64,000 nucleotides of DNA from Stutzerimonas stutzeri TS44 (GTDB taxonomy: Bacteria > Pseudomonadota > Gammaproteobacteria > Pseudomonadales > Pseudomonadaceae). Shown one piece after another: positions 53,716-63,215 of the stretch. Each line of letters begins with the position of its first letter. Positions within the stretch are counted from its first letter, which is position 1. Made by a program: the position numbers and the translations under genes. Location: positions 18,853-82,852 of the forward strand of contig AJXE01000018.1 in the NCBI GenBank assembly GCA_000263395.1. The letters run 5' to 3'. A model generated the notes under the pieces. The model saw only the letters and a program-made list of their open reading frames with translations. It made no database searches and had not been told where the DNA came from.

Positions 53716-54900
53716 TCAGATCAGCTCGACAGCCATCGCCGTGGCCTCGCCACCGCCGATGCAGATCGCCGCCACGCCGCGCCGCAAGCCGCGCGCACGC
53801 AGCGCCGCCAGCAGCGTGACCAGGATGCGCGCACCGGACGCACCGATGGGATGGCCAAGCGCGCAGGCGCCGCCGTTGACGTTGACCTTGGCGTGATCCA
53901 GCCCCAGCTCGCGCATCGCCACCATCGCCACCACGGCAAAGGCTTCGTTGATCTCGAACAGATCGACGTCCTCGAGACGCCAGCCGGTGCGCTCCATCAG
54001 CTTGCGGATCGCCCCGATCGGCGCGGTGGTGAACAGGTTCGGCGCATCGGCATGCGCCGCGTGGCCGTGAATCACCGCCTGCGGTTGCAGTCCCCAGCGC
54101 TCGGCTTCGGAGCGACGCATCAGCAGCAGCGCGGCGGCGCCATCGGAGATCGAACTGGAGTTCGCGGCGGTCACCGTGCCGCCTTCGCGGAACGCCGGCT
54201 TCAGGCTCGGGATCTTCTCCGGCATGGCCTTGGGCGGCTGCTCATCGTCGCGAACCGTGCGCTGCTGTTTGCCTTGGGTGACTTCCAGGGTGACGATTTC
54301 CTCGGCGAAGCGCCCCTCGCCGATCGCCGCCTGCGCCCGGCGCAGCGATTCCAGTGCATAGGCATCCTGCGCCTCGCGGCTGAAGCCGAAGGTGTCGGCG
54401 CATTCTTCGGCGAAGGTGCCCATCAGTCGGCCCTTGTCGAACGCGTCTTCCAGGCCGTCGAGGAACATGTGGTCGAGCACCCGGCCATGGCCCATGCGGT
54501 AGCCACCACGGGCGCGGTCGAGCAGATAGGGCGCGTTGGACATGCTCTCCATGCCGCCGGCGACGACGATCTCGGCACTGCCGGCGAGCAGTTGATCGTG
54601 CGCCAGGATCACCGTCTGCATGCCCGAACCGCACATCTTGTTCACCGTGGTGCAGGTGGTCGCGCGGGTCAGCCCGGCGCCCAGCGCCGCCTGGCGCGCC
54701 GGTGCCTGGCCCTGCCCGGCCGGCAGCACACAGCCCATCAGCACGTCCTGCACGTTCTCCGGCGGCAGGCCGCTGCGCTCCACCGCGGCGCGGATCGCCG
54801 CCGCGCCGAGCTGCGGAGCGGTCATGCCCAGCAGGTCACCCTGAAAGCCGCCCATCGGCGTGCGCGCGCTGCTGACGATTACGATCGGATCATCTTTCAT
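53716..54900 (-). CDS. Acetyl-CoA acetyltransferase / 3-ketoacyl-CoA thiolase
   Basis: A 394-residue thiolase. Nucleophile Cys in [12 protein letters not shown] (about residue 88), His in [17 protein letters not shown] and Cys in [12 protein letters not shown]. It cleaves 3-ketoacyl-CoA (perhaps 2-methylacetoacetyl-CoA) with CoA. ATG 54900 is preferred over one two codons upstream because AGGA is correctly spaced for it. Downstream of the SDR gene by 11 bp. Confidence 0.92.
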   Translation of the reverse strand: MKDDPIVIVSSARTPMGGFQGDLLGMTAPQLGAAAIRAAVERSGLPPENVQDVLMGCVLPAGQGQAPARQAALGAGLTRATTCTTVNKMCGSGMQTVILAHDQLLAGSAEIVVAGGMESMSNAPYLLDRARGGYRMGHGRVLDHMFLDGLEDAFDKGRLMGTFAEECADTFGFSREAQDAYALESLRRAQAAIGEGRFAEEIVTLEVTQGKQQRTVRDDEQPPKAMPEKIPSLKPAFREGGTVTAANSSSISDGAAALLLMRRSEAERWGLQPQAVIHGHAAHADAPNLFTTAPIGAIRKLMERTGWRLEDVDLFEINEAFAVVAMVAMRELGLDHAKVNVNGGACALGHPIGASGARILVTLLAALRARGLRRGVAAICIGGGEATAMAVELI

Positions 54901-54911
54901 GTGCATTTCCT

Positions 54912-55679
54912 TTATTTGGCGGCCATGCGCAAGGCGCCGTCGAGACGGATCACCTCGCCGTTGAGCATGCTGTTTTCGAAGATGTGCCGCACCAGCGCAG
55001 CATATTCGGCGGGGCGGCCCAGACGTGGCGGGAACGGCACGCCGGCGGCCAGAGAATCGCGGATTTCCTGGGTCATGCCGGCCATCATCGGCGTCTCGAA
55101 CACGCCGGGGGCGATGGTCATCACGCGGATACCGAAGCGCGCCAGCTCGCGGGCGGCCGGCAGCGTCAGGCTGACGACGCCGCCCTTGGAGGCGGCATAG
55201 GCAGCCTGGCCGATCTGCCCGTCGAAGGCCGCGATGGACGCGGTATTGATGATCACGCCGCGCTCGCCGTTGGCATCCGGTGCGTTCTCGGCCATCGCCT
55301 CGGCGGCCAGGCGCAGCATGTTGAAGCTGCCGATCAGGTTGATGCCGACGATGCAGCTGAAACTGTCGAGGCCGTGCGGGCCATTGCGGCCGAGGACCTT
55401 CTCGCCACCGGCGACCCCGGCGCAGTTGACCAACCCGTGCAGCGCACCGAAGTGCTGACGGGCCGTCGTCACCGCGTGGCGCGCGGCCTGTTCGTCGCGG
55501 ATGTCGGCCTGCACGCCGAGTGCCCCGGCGCCGAGCGCTTCGGCCTGGGCGATGGCCGCCGCCTCGTCGAGATCGGCCAGCACCACGCGGCCACCCGCCT
55601 CGACCAGCGCTTGCGCCGCGGCGGCACCAAGCCCCGAAGCGCCGCCAGTGATGAGGAATACCCTGTCGCGAATCTGCAT
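54912..55679 (-). CDS. 3-hydroxyacyl-CoA dehydrogenase, SDR family (HSD17B10-like)
   Basis: A 255-residue short-chain dehydrogenase. NAD motif [16 protein letters not shown], catalytic Tyr/Lys in YAASKGG, Ser in INTASIAAF. It resembles type II 3-hydroxyacyl-CoA dehydrogenases that oxidise 2-methyl-3-hydroxybutyryl-CoA in isoleucine breakdown, consistent with the thiolase and racemase neighbours. First gene of the operon; a CA motif precedes its ribosome binding site. Confidence 0.9.
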   Translation of the reverse strand: MQIRDRVFLITGGASGLGAAAAQALVEAGGRVVLADLDEAAAIAQAEALGAGALGVQADIRDEQAARHAVTTARQHFGALHGLVNCAGVAGGEKVLGRNGPHGLDSFSCIVGINLIGSFNMLRLAAEAMAENAPDANGERGVIINTASIAAFDGQIGQAAYAASKGGVVSLTLPAARELARFGIRVMTIAPGVFETPMMAGMTQEIRDSLAAGVPFPPRLGRPAEYAALVRHIFENSMLNGEVIRLDGALRMAAK

Positions 55680-55693
55680 GGCGCTCTCCCGTG

Positions 55694-55706
55694 CTTGTTG
55701 TTGTTC
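55694..55706 (-). promoter_or_regulatory. CA motif (Hfq/Crc target) at the head of the acyl-CoA operon
   Basis: On the minus strand GAACAACAACAAG, a perfect AAnAAnAA match, just before GGGAGAG and ATG 55679. Confidence 0.7.
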
Positions 55707-55825
55707 GGTGCGAAGCCGGGATTCATCTTTAGACAGCGACACGGGTGCGGCAATGGTCGATCTACTCAACCTGCCTGAGCGTTTTGGCCAATGGCAAAGA
55801 GCGACCAGGGTGGCCGCCCGCGTGT

Positions 55826-56881
55826 TCAACCCTGCACCGGCGCCAGGATCAGGTTGCGGTAATGGCCGGGATTGCTGCCCGTCCACTTGCGGAACGCCTT
55901 GTAGAACGAGCTGACATCGGCGAACCCGAGCCGCGCGGCGATCTCGCCGTAGCTGACGCCGGCATCGGCCAGCCACTGCGTGGCCATCTCCTGGCGCAGG
56001 CCGTCCTTGATGGTCTGGTAGGGCTGGCCCGCTTCGGCCAGCCGGCGGCGCAACGTCGAGGCGGACATGCACAGGCGCTGCGCCAGCGTCGCCGCGTCGG
56101 GCCACTGCTCGGCCGGCAGATGGCGCAGCTGCTGGCGGATGCGGCTGGCCAGGCTGGAGTGATCGCGATAGCGCACCAGGATGTTCGCCGGCGCATCGGC
56201 AAGAAAGCTGTGCAGCTCGGCTTCGCTGCGCCGGATCGGCAGATCGAGCACTTCGGCGGCGAAGATGATGCGCGTCGACGGCCGCGCGAAGCGCAGGTTG
56301 TCGGAGAACATCACCCGGTAGTCGTCGGTGTACGACGGCTCGACGCAGCGCAGTTCGACGGCCAGCAGCGGAATGCGCCGGCCCACCAGCCAGCAGGCCA
56401 ACCCGTGCAGCAGCATCCAGAACGTGAAGTAGCAGAACGCCCGCGCGGGCTCGGCGGAGCGTTCGCGCAACACGATCTCGGCCAGGCTCTGACTGCGGAT
56501 CAGCGTGCCGCGAAAGCTCTCCAGCGCCAGGCCGAAGAAGCTCAGCGCCTGCTGCAGCGCCTTCTCCAGCGTGGGTTGCTGGATACAGCAGCGGCTGATG
56601 AAGACGAAACTGCCGGAGCGCAGTCGGCGCGGGTCCATGCCAAACAATTCATCATCGAAGCGCTGCGCCAGCCCGAGCCACAACCGCGTGTAATCGCGCA
56701 CATCGACACGCCCATCCGGCTCCAACAGGCAGGCCGGATCGAGACCCAGCTCGGCCAGCAGCTGCGCGCCCGAAAAATCGGGGCGCTCGAATGCCTGCAG
56801 CGCCTCGCGCACCAGGCGCACGGAGATGCTGTCGCGTTGCGTAGCGGTAAGGCGTGTGGTCGAGGATGGTGCGTGGGTCAT
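55826..56881 (-). CDS. AraC-family transcriptional regulator
   Basis: A 351-residue regulator with an N-terminal arabinose-operon-type ligand domain of the long-chain class (about residues 25-220) and a C-terminal double helix-turn-helix ([20 protein letters not shown], then ISYGE-like [27 protein letters not shown], in parts). It lies directly upstream of and in line with the acyl-CoA operon, so it is the best candidate regulator. ATG 56881 is chosen over GTG 56911. Confidence 0.88.
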   Translation of the reverse strand: MTHAPSSTTRLTATQRDSISVRLVREALQAFERPDFSGAQLLAELGLDPACLLEPDGRVDVRDYTRLWLGLAQRFDDELFGMDPRRLRSGSFVFISRCCIQQPTLEKALQQALSFFGLALESFRGTLIRSQSLAEIVLRERSAEPARAFCYFTFWMLLHGLACWLVGRRIPLLAVELRCVEPSYTDDYRVMFSDNLRFARPSTRIIFAAEVLDLPIRRSEAELHSFLADAPANILVRYRDHSSLASRIRQQLRHLPAEQWPDAATLAQRLCMSASTLRRRLAEAGQPYQTIKDGLRQEMATQWLADAGVSYGEIAARLGFADVSSFYKAFRKWTGSNPGHYRNLILAPVQG

Positions 56882-56954
56882 GCGTGCCAAGGTATCCGCT
56901 GGACGTCGCACGGGATCATCGTTCAGTCGGCCGCGGTTTCCAACCCGACGTCCG

Positions 56955-57392
56955 TCACATCCAGCCCAGAGTCAGGCCGATCACCATCAGATAGCGCGTC
57001 GTCTTGGCCAGCGCGACGATCAGCACGAAGCTCCACAGCGGCTCGCGCATCATTCCGGCCACCAGCGTCAGCGGGTCACCGATGATCGGCATCCAGCTGA
57101 GCAGCAAGGTCCAGCGTCCGTAGCGGTGATAGTGCTGCTGTGCGCGCATCAGCTGCCGTTCGTTGACCGGAAACCAGCGCTTGTGGCGAAACCGCTCGAC
57201 GTAGCGCCCCAGCAGCCAGGTCAGCAGTGAACCGAGCACGTTGCCGGCGCTGGCCACTGCCAGCAGCCCCCACACCGCATAGCGCTCCGATAGCAGCAGC
57301 CCCGCCAGCAGCGCCTCGGACTGCATCGGCAGCAGCGTCGCCGCGCCGAATGCGGCCAGGAAAAGGCCCAGATAGCCGGAAAACTCCCACAT
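56955..57392 (-). CDS. yqaA: YqaA/DedA-like membrane protein
   Basis: A 145-residue SNARE-associated/DedA-superfamily membrane protein with about four hydrophobic stretches and the family segments LPMQSEALLAGLLL, GNVLGSLLTWLLGRY and LLLSWMPIIGDPLTLVAG. DedA-type proteins act in lipid transport or membrane homeostasis; the exact role is unknown. Confidence 0.85.
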   Translation of the reverse strand: MWEFSGYLGLFLAAFGAATLLPMQSEALLAGLLLSERYAVWGLLAVASAGNVLGSLLTWLLGRYVERFRHKRWFPVNERQLMRAQQHYHRYGRWTLLLSWMPIIGDPLTLVAGMMREPLWSFVLIVALAKTTRYLMVIGLTLGWM

Positions 57393-57474
57393 CGCTCGTC
57401 GCTACCGCTCAGCCGTTGCTCGGCCGCGCAGTATGCACGCGCTGGCTGGCCCGGGCACGCACCGCAAGCCGGCG

Positions 57475-57930
57475 CTACATCTCGTTGATACGCCCGACCT
57501 GCTGCGCCAGGCGCATGGTCTCGTGCTCCTCGAGCTGCAGCAGGTCTTCGACCAGCTTGCGGGCGCCATCGATGTCGGCATTACGCGCCAGCGCACGGTA
57601 GAGGTCGAGCACCTGGTTGTGCACATCGAAGATCTCGCGGGAGATCGTTTCGACGTCCATGGTCTCGTAAGCCCTGCATGCCTGGTTCGGCAATACCGGA
57701 GCATGCCCCAGGTAGTCGAAGATCCAGGTATGCAGTGCCTTGGGATCGGCATGCTGCTCGATCTTGCCAATGGTTTGCGCCAGCACCCGCTCATGATCGG
57801 CCAGGTAGGCCAGCAACCACTTGGCGCGGGTTTCCGCGTGCCGGTCGGAGCTGCGCCCCATGCATCTGGCGAGCAGATCGTGCGTCTTGCGCGTCCAGTC
57901 GATGAGGTCTTCGAAGCGTTCGATTTTCAT
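57475..57930 (-). CDS. Conserved helical protein, function unknown
   Basis: A 151-residue protein predicted as a four-helix bundle. It has several His/Glu pairs in helices (THDLLARC, LADHERVLAQTI, FDVHNQVLDLY, LEEHETMRLAQQ) reminiscent of metal-binding bundle proteins such as hemerythrins or ferritin-like folds, but no full motif matches. Stand-alone gene. Confidence 0.7.
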   Translation of the reverse strand: MKIERFEDLIDWTRKTHDLLARCMGRSSDRHAETRAKWLLAYLADHERVLAQTIGKIEQHADPKALHTWIFDYLGHAPVLPNQACRAYETMDVETISREIFDVHNQVLDLYRALARNADIDGARKLVEDLLQLEEHETMRLAQQVGRINEM

Positions 57931-58086
57931 GGCGCATCTCCCGGGCGGTGGCGGTCAGCAGCTTGGGTTCAGAATAGCCTGCCATGCGTTTGCAGCGCCG
58001 ACTAAGAACCTGTCGCCACAGCCTGCCGTCGCACCGGCGATCGGACATTGATCGCGATTAAGGAGCAGCAGGCGTCGTGTGCGTCG

Positions 58087-59091
58087 CTACGCCGGCTGGC
58101 GCGTCCAGATCCCCCGCCCCGCCAGCCGTTGCCGATCATGCGGGCGCTCCAGCGCCAATTCGGGGCCTTGCGGCACGATGCCGTTGCCGTTGATCTGCCG
58201 ATGGCTCTGGTAGTAATGCCCCTTGATATGGCGGTAATCCACCGTGTCGGCGACTCCCGGCCACTGGTACAGCTCGCGCAGCCAGTTGGACAAATTCGGA
58301 TAGTCCTCGATGCGCCGCAGGTTGCACTTGAAGTGACCGTGGTACACCGCGTCGAAGCGGATGAGCGTGGTGAACAGGCGCCAGTCGGCCTCGGTCAGGT
58401 ACTCACCGGTGAGATAGCGCAGCTTGTCGAGACGATGCTCCAGCCAGTCCAGGGTGCCGAACACTTCGGCGAACGCCTCTTCATAGGCCTCCTGGCTGGT
58501 GGCGAAGCCGGCCCGGTAGACACCGTTGTTGACCGCCGGATAGATACGCGCATTGAGCGCGTCGATCTCGCCGTGCAGCGGCTGCGGGTAGAGATCGAGT
58601 GACGATCCGGTCAGGTGGTCGAAGGCGCTGTTGAAGATGCGGATCAGCTCGGACGACTCGTTGTTGACGATGCGCTGCTGCTTGCGATCCCACAGCAGCG
58701 GTACGGTCACACGGCCGTTGTAACGCGGATCGTCGCGGGTGTAGCGCTGGTGCAAGTAGCGGTCATCGTCCAGCGCATCGCCGCTGGAGCCGGTGCTGCG
58801 GTCGAAGGTCCAGCCGTGGTCGGCCATCAGCCAGCTGACCACCGAGACGTCGATCAGGCTTTCGAGCCCCTTGATCTTGCGATAGATCAGCGTGCGATGC
58901 GCCCACGGACAGGCGAGCGAAACATACAGATGGTAGCGCCCGGCCTCGGCCATGAAACCCGGCTGCCCGTCGGCAGTCGGCTTGCCGTCCGCGGTGATCC
59001 AGTGACGGCGTTTGGCCTGCTCGCGCTCGAAGCGCCCGTCGCGGCTTTCATACCAGCGGTCATGCCACTGGCCATCGATCAACAATCCCAT
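58087..59091 (-). CDS. yqjG: Glutathionyl-hydroquinone reductase (YqjG/ECM4 type)
   Basis: A 334-residue xi-class GST that reduces glutathionyl-hydroquinones. Catalytic Cys in SLACPWAHRTLIYRK (about residue 59), and YNGRVTVPLLWDRK, NNESSELIRIFN are characteristic. Protects against quinone by-products. Stand-alone gene. Confidence 0.93.
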   Translation of the reverse strand: MGLLIDGQWHDRWYESRDGRFEREQAKRRHWITADGKPTADGQPGFMAEAGRYHLYVSLACPWAHRTLIYRKIKGLESLIDVSVVSWLMADHGWTFDRSTGSSGDALDDDRYLHQRYTRDDPRYNGRVTVPLLWDRKQQRIVNNESSELIRIFNSAFDHLTGSSLDLYPQPLHGEIDALNARIYPAVNNGVYRAGFATSQEAYEEAFAEVFGTLDWLEHRLDKLRYLTGEYLTEADWRLFTTLIRFDAVYHGHFKCNLRRIEDYPNLSNWLRELYQWPGVADTVDYRHIKGHYYQSHRQINGNGIVPQGPELALERPHDRQRLAGRGIWTRQPA

Positions 59092-59176
59092 TCGTGCCTC
59101 CAGTTGTTTCTATTAGGAAGCACTCTAGAGACGATGGTTCGGTCGATGGGACCGAATGCTTGGTCTAACCGATCCG

Positions 59177-60160
59177 TCAGTTCGATGAATTGCGCTGCGC
59201 CCAGTAGCGTTGCGCCAGCTCGAACGCCGTCTCACGCGGATGCCCGAGCCCACGCAGGCCCAGCGCCATGCTTGCCACCACGGCCAGCTCGCCGTAGGCG
59301 TCGCTGGCGCGGCCATGCCAGACGTCGAGCAGGTGCTGCGGCTCGAGCATCGCAGGCTTGACATGGCGTTGCGCCGATTGCGCCGGCCACTCCTCGTCCC
59401 AGGCCTGGCCGGCGGTGGCGCCGTACAGATGGGAAATGTTGTCCGGGTTGATCTCGATCTCCCCGCCCTCGCCCTTGATCACGATGGCGTGGTCGCCCAG
59501 CAGCCGACTCGCCTCCCGGTGGGTGTCCTGATAGCCGGGATGGAAGATGCTCTGCAAACCACAGCGCGCGTTCAGCGGATTGAGGATGCGCGCCAGCGAG
59601 TGGACCGGCGAGCGCAGGCCGAGCACGTTGCGCAGGTCAATCATGCGCTGCAGCGTCGGCATCCACGCGCCGAGCGGGATGAACGCCAGGCCGTCGCGAT
59701 CGAGCGCGGCCCCCACCTCCTGCCAGCTGTCACAGCGCGCAATGCCGAGCATATCGAGCAATTGCTCGCTGTAGAGGCGCCCAGCGGTGTGCGCGCCGCC
59801 GCCGTGCATCAGGATGCGCACGCCGTTGCCGGCGAGGCATTTCGCAGCAAGCAGATACCAGGGCAGATGACGCTTCTTGCCGGCGTAGCTCGGCCAGTCG
59901 AGATCGACCGCAATGTTCTGCTCACCCACCCGCGCACGCACCGCGTCGGTGAAGCCGGCCAGCTCCTCGGCACTCTCCTCCTTGTGCCGCAGCAACATGA
60001 GAAAGGCGCCGAGCTGAGCCTCCTCGACGTGACCATCGAGCAGCATGCCCATCGCCTCGCGGGCCTCCTCGCGGGTCAGGCCGCGTGCGCCCCGCTTGCC
60101 CTTGCCAAGAATGCGCACGAAAACGGCAAACGGATGCTCTTCAGGGGTGACCAGACTCAT
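59177..60160 (-). CDS. ybiB: YbiB family protein (TrpD2-like glycosyl transferase family 3)
   Basis: A 327-residue protein of the anthranilate-phosphoribosyltransferase-like YbiB family. N-terminal helical domain (GLTREEAREAMGMLLDG), then KKRHLPWYLLAAKCLAGNG and LMHGGGAHTAGR. YbiB of E. coli binds DNA rather than acting as TrpD; enzymatic activity is not expected. It overlaps the tusE stop by 4 bp, so it is in the tus operon. Confidence 0.88.
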   Translation of the reverse strand: MSLVTPEEHPFAVFVRILGKGKRGARGLTREEAREAMGMLLDGHVEEAQLGAFLMLLRHKEESAEELAGFTDAVRARVGEQNIAVDLDWPSYAGKKRHLPWYLLAAKCLAGNGVRILMHGGGAHTAGRLYSEQLLDMLGIARCDSWQEVGAALDRDGLAFIPLGAWMPTLQRMIDLRNVLGLRSPVHSLARILNPLNARCGLQSIFHPGYQDTHREASRLLGDHAIVIKGEGGEIEINPDNISHLYGATAGQAWDEEWPAQSAQRHVKPAMLEPQHLLDVWHGRASDAYGELAVVASMALGLRGLGHPRETAFELAQRYWAQRNSSN

Positions 60161-60492
60161 AGACAATTGCTCGGTTTGGGCAGGCCCGCCAGCTTGGCGG
60201 CCAGCTTGGCGGGGGTGCCGTTGAATAGACGATTGAGGTGCAGGCTGTTGCCCTTTTCCGCGCCCAGCTTGAGCGCGACGTATTTGATCAGCGGCCGGGT
60301 GGCCGGCGACAGCTGGAACTCGCGATAAAAATCGCGCAGCAGATGAATGACTTCCCAATGCGCGGCTTCGAGCGCCAGCCCTTCGCGCTCGGCGAGCGCC
60401 TGGGCCACGTCCTCGTTCCATTCGGCGAGATCGCGCAGGTAGCCGTCGTCGTCCAGCTCGATGTGCCGACCGTCCACGTTCAGGACGCTCAT
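60157..60492 (-). CDS. tusE: Sulfur carrier TusE (DsrC family)
   Basis: A 111-residue sulfur relay protein that accepts persulfide from TusBCD and passes it to MnmA for 2-thiouridine in tRNA. The C-terminal conserved cysteine is the penultimate residue (LPKPSNCL), as in TusE/DsrC. 4-bp overlaps on both sides (tusB and ybiB) show tight coupling. Confidence 0.95.
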   Translation of the reverse strand: MSVLNVDGRHIELDDDGYLRDLAEWNEDVAQALAEREGLALEAAHWEVIHLLRDFYREFQLSPATRPLIKYVALKLGAEKGNSLHLNRLFNGTPAKLAAKLAGLPKPSNCL

Positions 60493-60791
60493 AGCCAGCT
60501 GTTGACCCGCTCGAAGCGGCCGCAGAGTTCGACAAAGCCCGGGTAATCGAGCAGCGCCACCCGCGCAGGCAGTTCGCCGAGCGCGCGAGCCTCGACATCT
60601 TCGGCCAGGGCATACAGCGTAACGTCTGCCGCAAGCTGTTCGAGCTGGCGACGCTGGCCCGTGGCTGCCCGCAACGCATAAACGGCATCGCCGCAAAGCA
60701 GCAGGCCATCGCCCGCGCCGAGCAGCGGCAGGCAGCCGGCGAAATGGTCGCTGGCGAAAGGTGAAGCGGAAAGAACGTGCAGGGTCGCCAT
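60489..60791 (-). CDS. tusB: Sulfur relay protein TusB (DsrH family)
   Basis: A 100-residue subunit of the TusBCD hexamer, recognisable from its N-terminus (MATLHVLSASPF), C-terminal region (LLDYPGFVELCGRFERVNSWL in parts) and its place between tusC and tusE. Start 60791 shares one base with the tusC stop. Divergent in sequence, as TusB usually is. Confidence 0.88.
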   Translation of the reverse strand: MATLHVLSASPFASDHFAGCLPLLGAGDGLLLCGDAVYALRAATGQRRQLEQLAADVTLYALAEDVEARALGELPARVALLDYPGFVELCGRFERVNSWL

Positions 60792-61150
60792 CAGAGAGTG
60801 ATCACATGGTCGTAGCGATTGATGAGTGCGCGCAGGCCGGCATCGTCGAGCTGCTCGACCGGCAGGCTCAGCGGCTGCCCGTCCAGGCCGCGCTCGACAA
60901 GGCTGCGCGAGGCGACGTAGAGCGCCTCGACACCGAACAGCGACAAGGCCTGCAGGTTGGCACCGAGGTCTTTCTGCTGCAGGCACGCGGCCTGTTGCCC
61001 GGGCACCAGCTGGAACACGCCGTCGTCGAGGAACAGCAAGCCCAGCGGCAACTCGAACGCGCCACCGGCCAGCACGATATCCAGCGCCTCACGCGCGCCC
61101 GGCCCGGACCAGGGCGACTGGCGGCTGATGATCAGCATCGAACGCGCCAT
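60791..61150 (-). CDS. tusC: Sulfur relay protein TusC (DsrF family)
   Basis: A 119-residue TusBCD subunit: LIISRQSPWSGPGAREALDIVLAGGAF and LLFLDDGVFQL, ending LINRYDHVITL. Start overlaps the tusD stop. Confidence 0.92.
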   Translation of the reverse strand: MARSMLIISRQSPWSGPGAREALDIVLAGGAFELPLGLLFLDDGVFQLVPGQQAACLQQKDLGANLQALSLFGVEALYVASRSLVERGLDGQPLSLPVEQLDDAGLRALINRYDHVITL

Positions 61151-61542
61151 CAGTCACCTCCGAAGCAGATCAGGCGGTCGGCCTGCTGCGCCGCCTCGTG
61201 CAACTGGCCGAGACCGGAAAGCTCCCAGCCCGCGGCGAGATTGGCCGAAGGACGCGCATAGCGGCGCGCCTCCTGCGCGTCCAGCACGCCGCGGCGCAGG
61301 CCGGCGGCGATGCACACCACGCCATCCAGCTGGTGCGCGGCGATGAAGCGGCTCCACTCGCCGGCGACATCCAGCTCGTCCTGCGCGGTCACGATGTTGG
61401 CCGACGCGCTGTGCACCCCGTCCTGATAGAAGAACAGGCGAACGAGGTCATGCCCGCCGGCCAGCACCGCTTCGGCAAAGCGCAAGGCCCGGCGCGAGGC
61501 CGGCGCATGAGGAGGAGAAAACAGAGCGATCGCGAATTTCAT
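61150..61542 (-). CDS. tusD: Sulfurtransferase TusD (DsrE family)
   Basis: A 130-residue subunit holding the active-site Cys of TusBCD (GVVCIAAGLRRGVL, Cys near residue 77), after the family start MKFAIALFSPPHAPASRRAL and FFYQDGVHSASA. First of the tusDCBE genes. Confidence 0.94.
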   Translation of the reverse strand: MKFAIALFSPPHAPASRRALRFAEAVLAGGHDLVRLFFYQDGVHSASANIVTAQDELDVAGEWSRFIAAHQLDGVVCIAAGLRRGVLDAQEARRYARPSANLAAGWELSGLGQLHEAAQQADRLICFGGD

Positions 61543-61591
61543 GGCTCACCAGTGGGTTGCTGGGCCGACATGATACGCGAGTCGGAAAAAC

Positions 61592-61614
61592 GAAAAAGCC
61601 CGCCGAAGCGGGCT
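61592..61614 (-). terminator. Intrinsic terminator after yccA
   Basis: On the minus strand AGCCCGC-TTCG-GCGGGCT then TTTTTCG. It lies between yccA and tusD, so tusD and its followers probably need their own promoter or read-through. Confidence 0.85.
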
Positions 61615-61633
61615 CCATCGATCCGGCGCGCGA

Positions 61634-62302
61634 TCAGTCGTCGCCGCCGAAGATGCCCAGCAGCTGCAGCAGGCTGAGGAACAGGTTGTACAGCGAAACG
61701 TACAGGCCGATGGTGGCCATGATGTAGTTGCGCTCGCCGCCGTGGATGATCGCGCTGGTCTGGAACAGGATGCAGGCCGAGGAGAACAGCACGAAACCGG
61801 CGCTGATCGCCAGCTGCAGCCCGGTGATCTCGAAGAAGAAGCCGGCCAGCATGGCGCCGAGCAGGACGAAGAAGCCTGCGGTGATGAAGCCGCTGAGGAA
61901 GCTCATGTCCTTGCGGGTGATCAGCACGTAGGCCGACAAGCCGAAGAACACCAGCGCCGTCATCGACAGCGCCGAGCTGATCAGCTCGCCACCGTTGCTC
62001 AGGCCCAGGTACATGTTCAGCACCGGACCGAGGGTATAGCCCATGAAACCGGTCAGGGCGAAGGTGGAAACCAGCCCCCAGGCCGAATTGCGCAGTTTGG
62101 TGGTCAGGAAGAACAGGCCGTAGAAACCGATCAGCACCACGAAGATGTTCGGATACGCGGCGTTGGCCTGCATGGCCAGGTATGCGATCAGGCCGCTGAA
62201 GGCCAGCGTCATGGCCAGCAGGCCATAGGTGTTGCGCAGGACCTTGCTGACTTCGCGCTGTTCGACCTGCGTGTGGCTAAGCGCGTATTCGTGTTCGTGC
62301 AT
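61634..62302 (-). CDS. yccA: Bax inhibitor-1 / YccA family membrane protein
   Basis: A 222-residue inner-membrane protein with seven hydrophobic helices, of the BI-1/YccA/TMBIM family. E. coli YccA modulates the FtsH protease. The [17 protein letters not shown] start of the domain and the C-terminal [20 protein letters not shown] are clear. Located between tRNA-Ser and tusD as in other pseudomonads. Confidence 0.92.
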   Translation of the reverse strand: MHEHEYALSHTQVEQREVSKVLRNTYGLLAMTLAFSGLIAYLAMQANAAYPNIFVVLIGFYGLFFLTTKLRNSAWGLVSTFALTGFMGYTLGPVLNMYLGLSNGGELISSALSMTALVFFGLSAYVLITRKDMSFLSGFITAGFFVLLGAMLAGFFFEITGLQLAISAGFVLFSSACILFQTSAIIHGGERNYIMATIGLYVSLYNLFLSLLQLLGIFGGDD

Positions 62303-62377
62303 GGCGACACTCCCGAGGATGAAAACGATTCGTCGGCGACTATAACAGAGCCCCGGAACCAGTTTGACCCGCAGTGT

Positions 62378-62405
62378 TTGACAGTGTGTTTCGATCCGGT
62401 ACTAT
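62378..62405 (+). promoter_or_regulatory. Strong promoter of the tRNA-Ser locus
   Basis: TTGACA (62378-62383) and TACTAT (62400-62405) with 16-bp spacing, 17 bp before the truncated tRNA copy. It now also drives the intact tRNA downstream. Confidence 0.8.
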
Positions 62406-62421
62406 GGCGCCCGCTTCATGC

Positions 62422-62462
62422 GGAGGTGTGGCCGAGTGGTTGAAGGCAGCGGTCTTGAAAAC
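62422..62462 (+). pseudogene. Truncated tRNA-Ser (5' half)
   Basis: Acceptor 5' strand (GGAGGTG), D arm and anticodon loop (CGGTCTTGAAAAC, anticodon TGA) of a serine tRNA, then the sequence diverges at the 3' side of the anticodon stem. The 3' half is missing. The copy differs from the intact tRNA-Ser 17 bp downstream except in the last 13 bases, which are identical. Confidence 0.85.
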
Positions 62463-62479
62463 AGTTGTAACTAGAATTA

Positions 62480-62567
62480 GGAAGCGTGGCAGAGCGGTTG
62501 AATGCACCGGTCTTGAAAACCGGCGATGGGCGACCATCCGTGAGTTCGAATCTCACCGCTTCCGCCA
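62480..62567 (+). tRNA. serT: tRNA-Ser(UGA)
   Basis: 88 nt with encoded CCA. Acceptor stem GGAAGCG/CGCTTCC, anticodon stem CCGGT/ACCGG around CTTGAAA, variable arm typical of serine tRNA, TTCGAATC T loop. Reads UCN (UCA) codons. A terminator follows at 62624. Confidence 0.97.
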
Positions 62568-62623
62568 ATAAAAACAAGCACTTAGCGCAGTTTGGTGAAC
62601 ACGCAAGGGCTTGTGAAGGCGGC

Positions 62624-62654
62624 AAAGAAGGCTCCCAACTTGGGGGCCTTCTTT
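62624..62654 (+). terminator. Terminator after tRNA-Ser
   Basis: AAAGAAGGCTCCC-AACT-TGGGGGCCTTCTTT forms a long stem ending in TTT. Confidence 0.85.
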
Positions 62655-62794
62655 GTTTCAGGGCAAACGTGCCCCGTAAGCACACCGTAACTGATCGCGT
62701 GGCGATGGCTGGTTCATGCAGCCGCCGCCTAGGCCCAGCTCGGCAAGGCCAGTACCATAGCTAGAGCGGCCCATGTGGCAGGTGACAGACATGA

Positions 62795-63215
62795 ATGAGC
62801 GAGATACAGATGAGCGAGTTTGTAATGCGAGAGGTGCTGGATTTATTTCCTGAAGAAGAGGCGGCCAAGGGTGTCGCCAAAAGCAAGCGACTCAAGGACA
62901 AGCTCGCCCCGTTCAACCTTGCGGCCTACTTGGAGGCCGATCACGAGCCGTTTTTCCAGTCTGGTCACGGCGCGCTATTCGACGGTGACTGCCTAGCTGT
63001 GCTGCCTCACATCAAGGCGGATTCGATTGACACCGTGTTTGCTGATCCACCCTTCAACCTGGACAAGAAGTACGGTGCCAAGGCCAAGGACAACCTTCCC
63101 GAACACAAGTACGTCGAATGGTGCAAAGCGTGGTTAGACGAGTGCATCCGGGTGCTGAAGCCGGGCGGCTCCCTGTTCCTCTACAACCTGCCGCGCTGGA
63201 ACATCGTCCTTGAGG
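62795..63215 (+). pseudogene. DNA methyltransferase, 3' end deleted
   Basis: About 140 residues of an N6-adenine/N4-cytosine methyltransferase. Catalytic motif IV is DPPFNLDKKYG near residue 87 and is preceded by LFDGDCLAVLPHI. It continues through CIRVLKPGGSLFLYNLPRWN, then homology stops near 63205-63235 and the frame runs into antisense of another gene to a stop at 63304. The SAM-binding motif expected downstream is missing, so inactive. Several ATGs (62791, 62795, 62810) are possible. Confidence 0.85.

Noticed and set aside
62567..62581. CA motif AATAAAAACAAGC just after tRNA-Ser
   Set aside because: It matches the Hfq/Crc motif but lies in a tRNA trailer with no coding start behind it, so no role can be supported.
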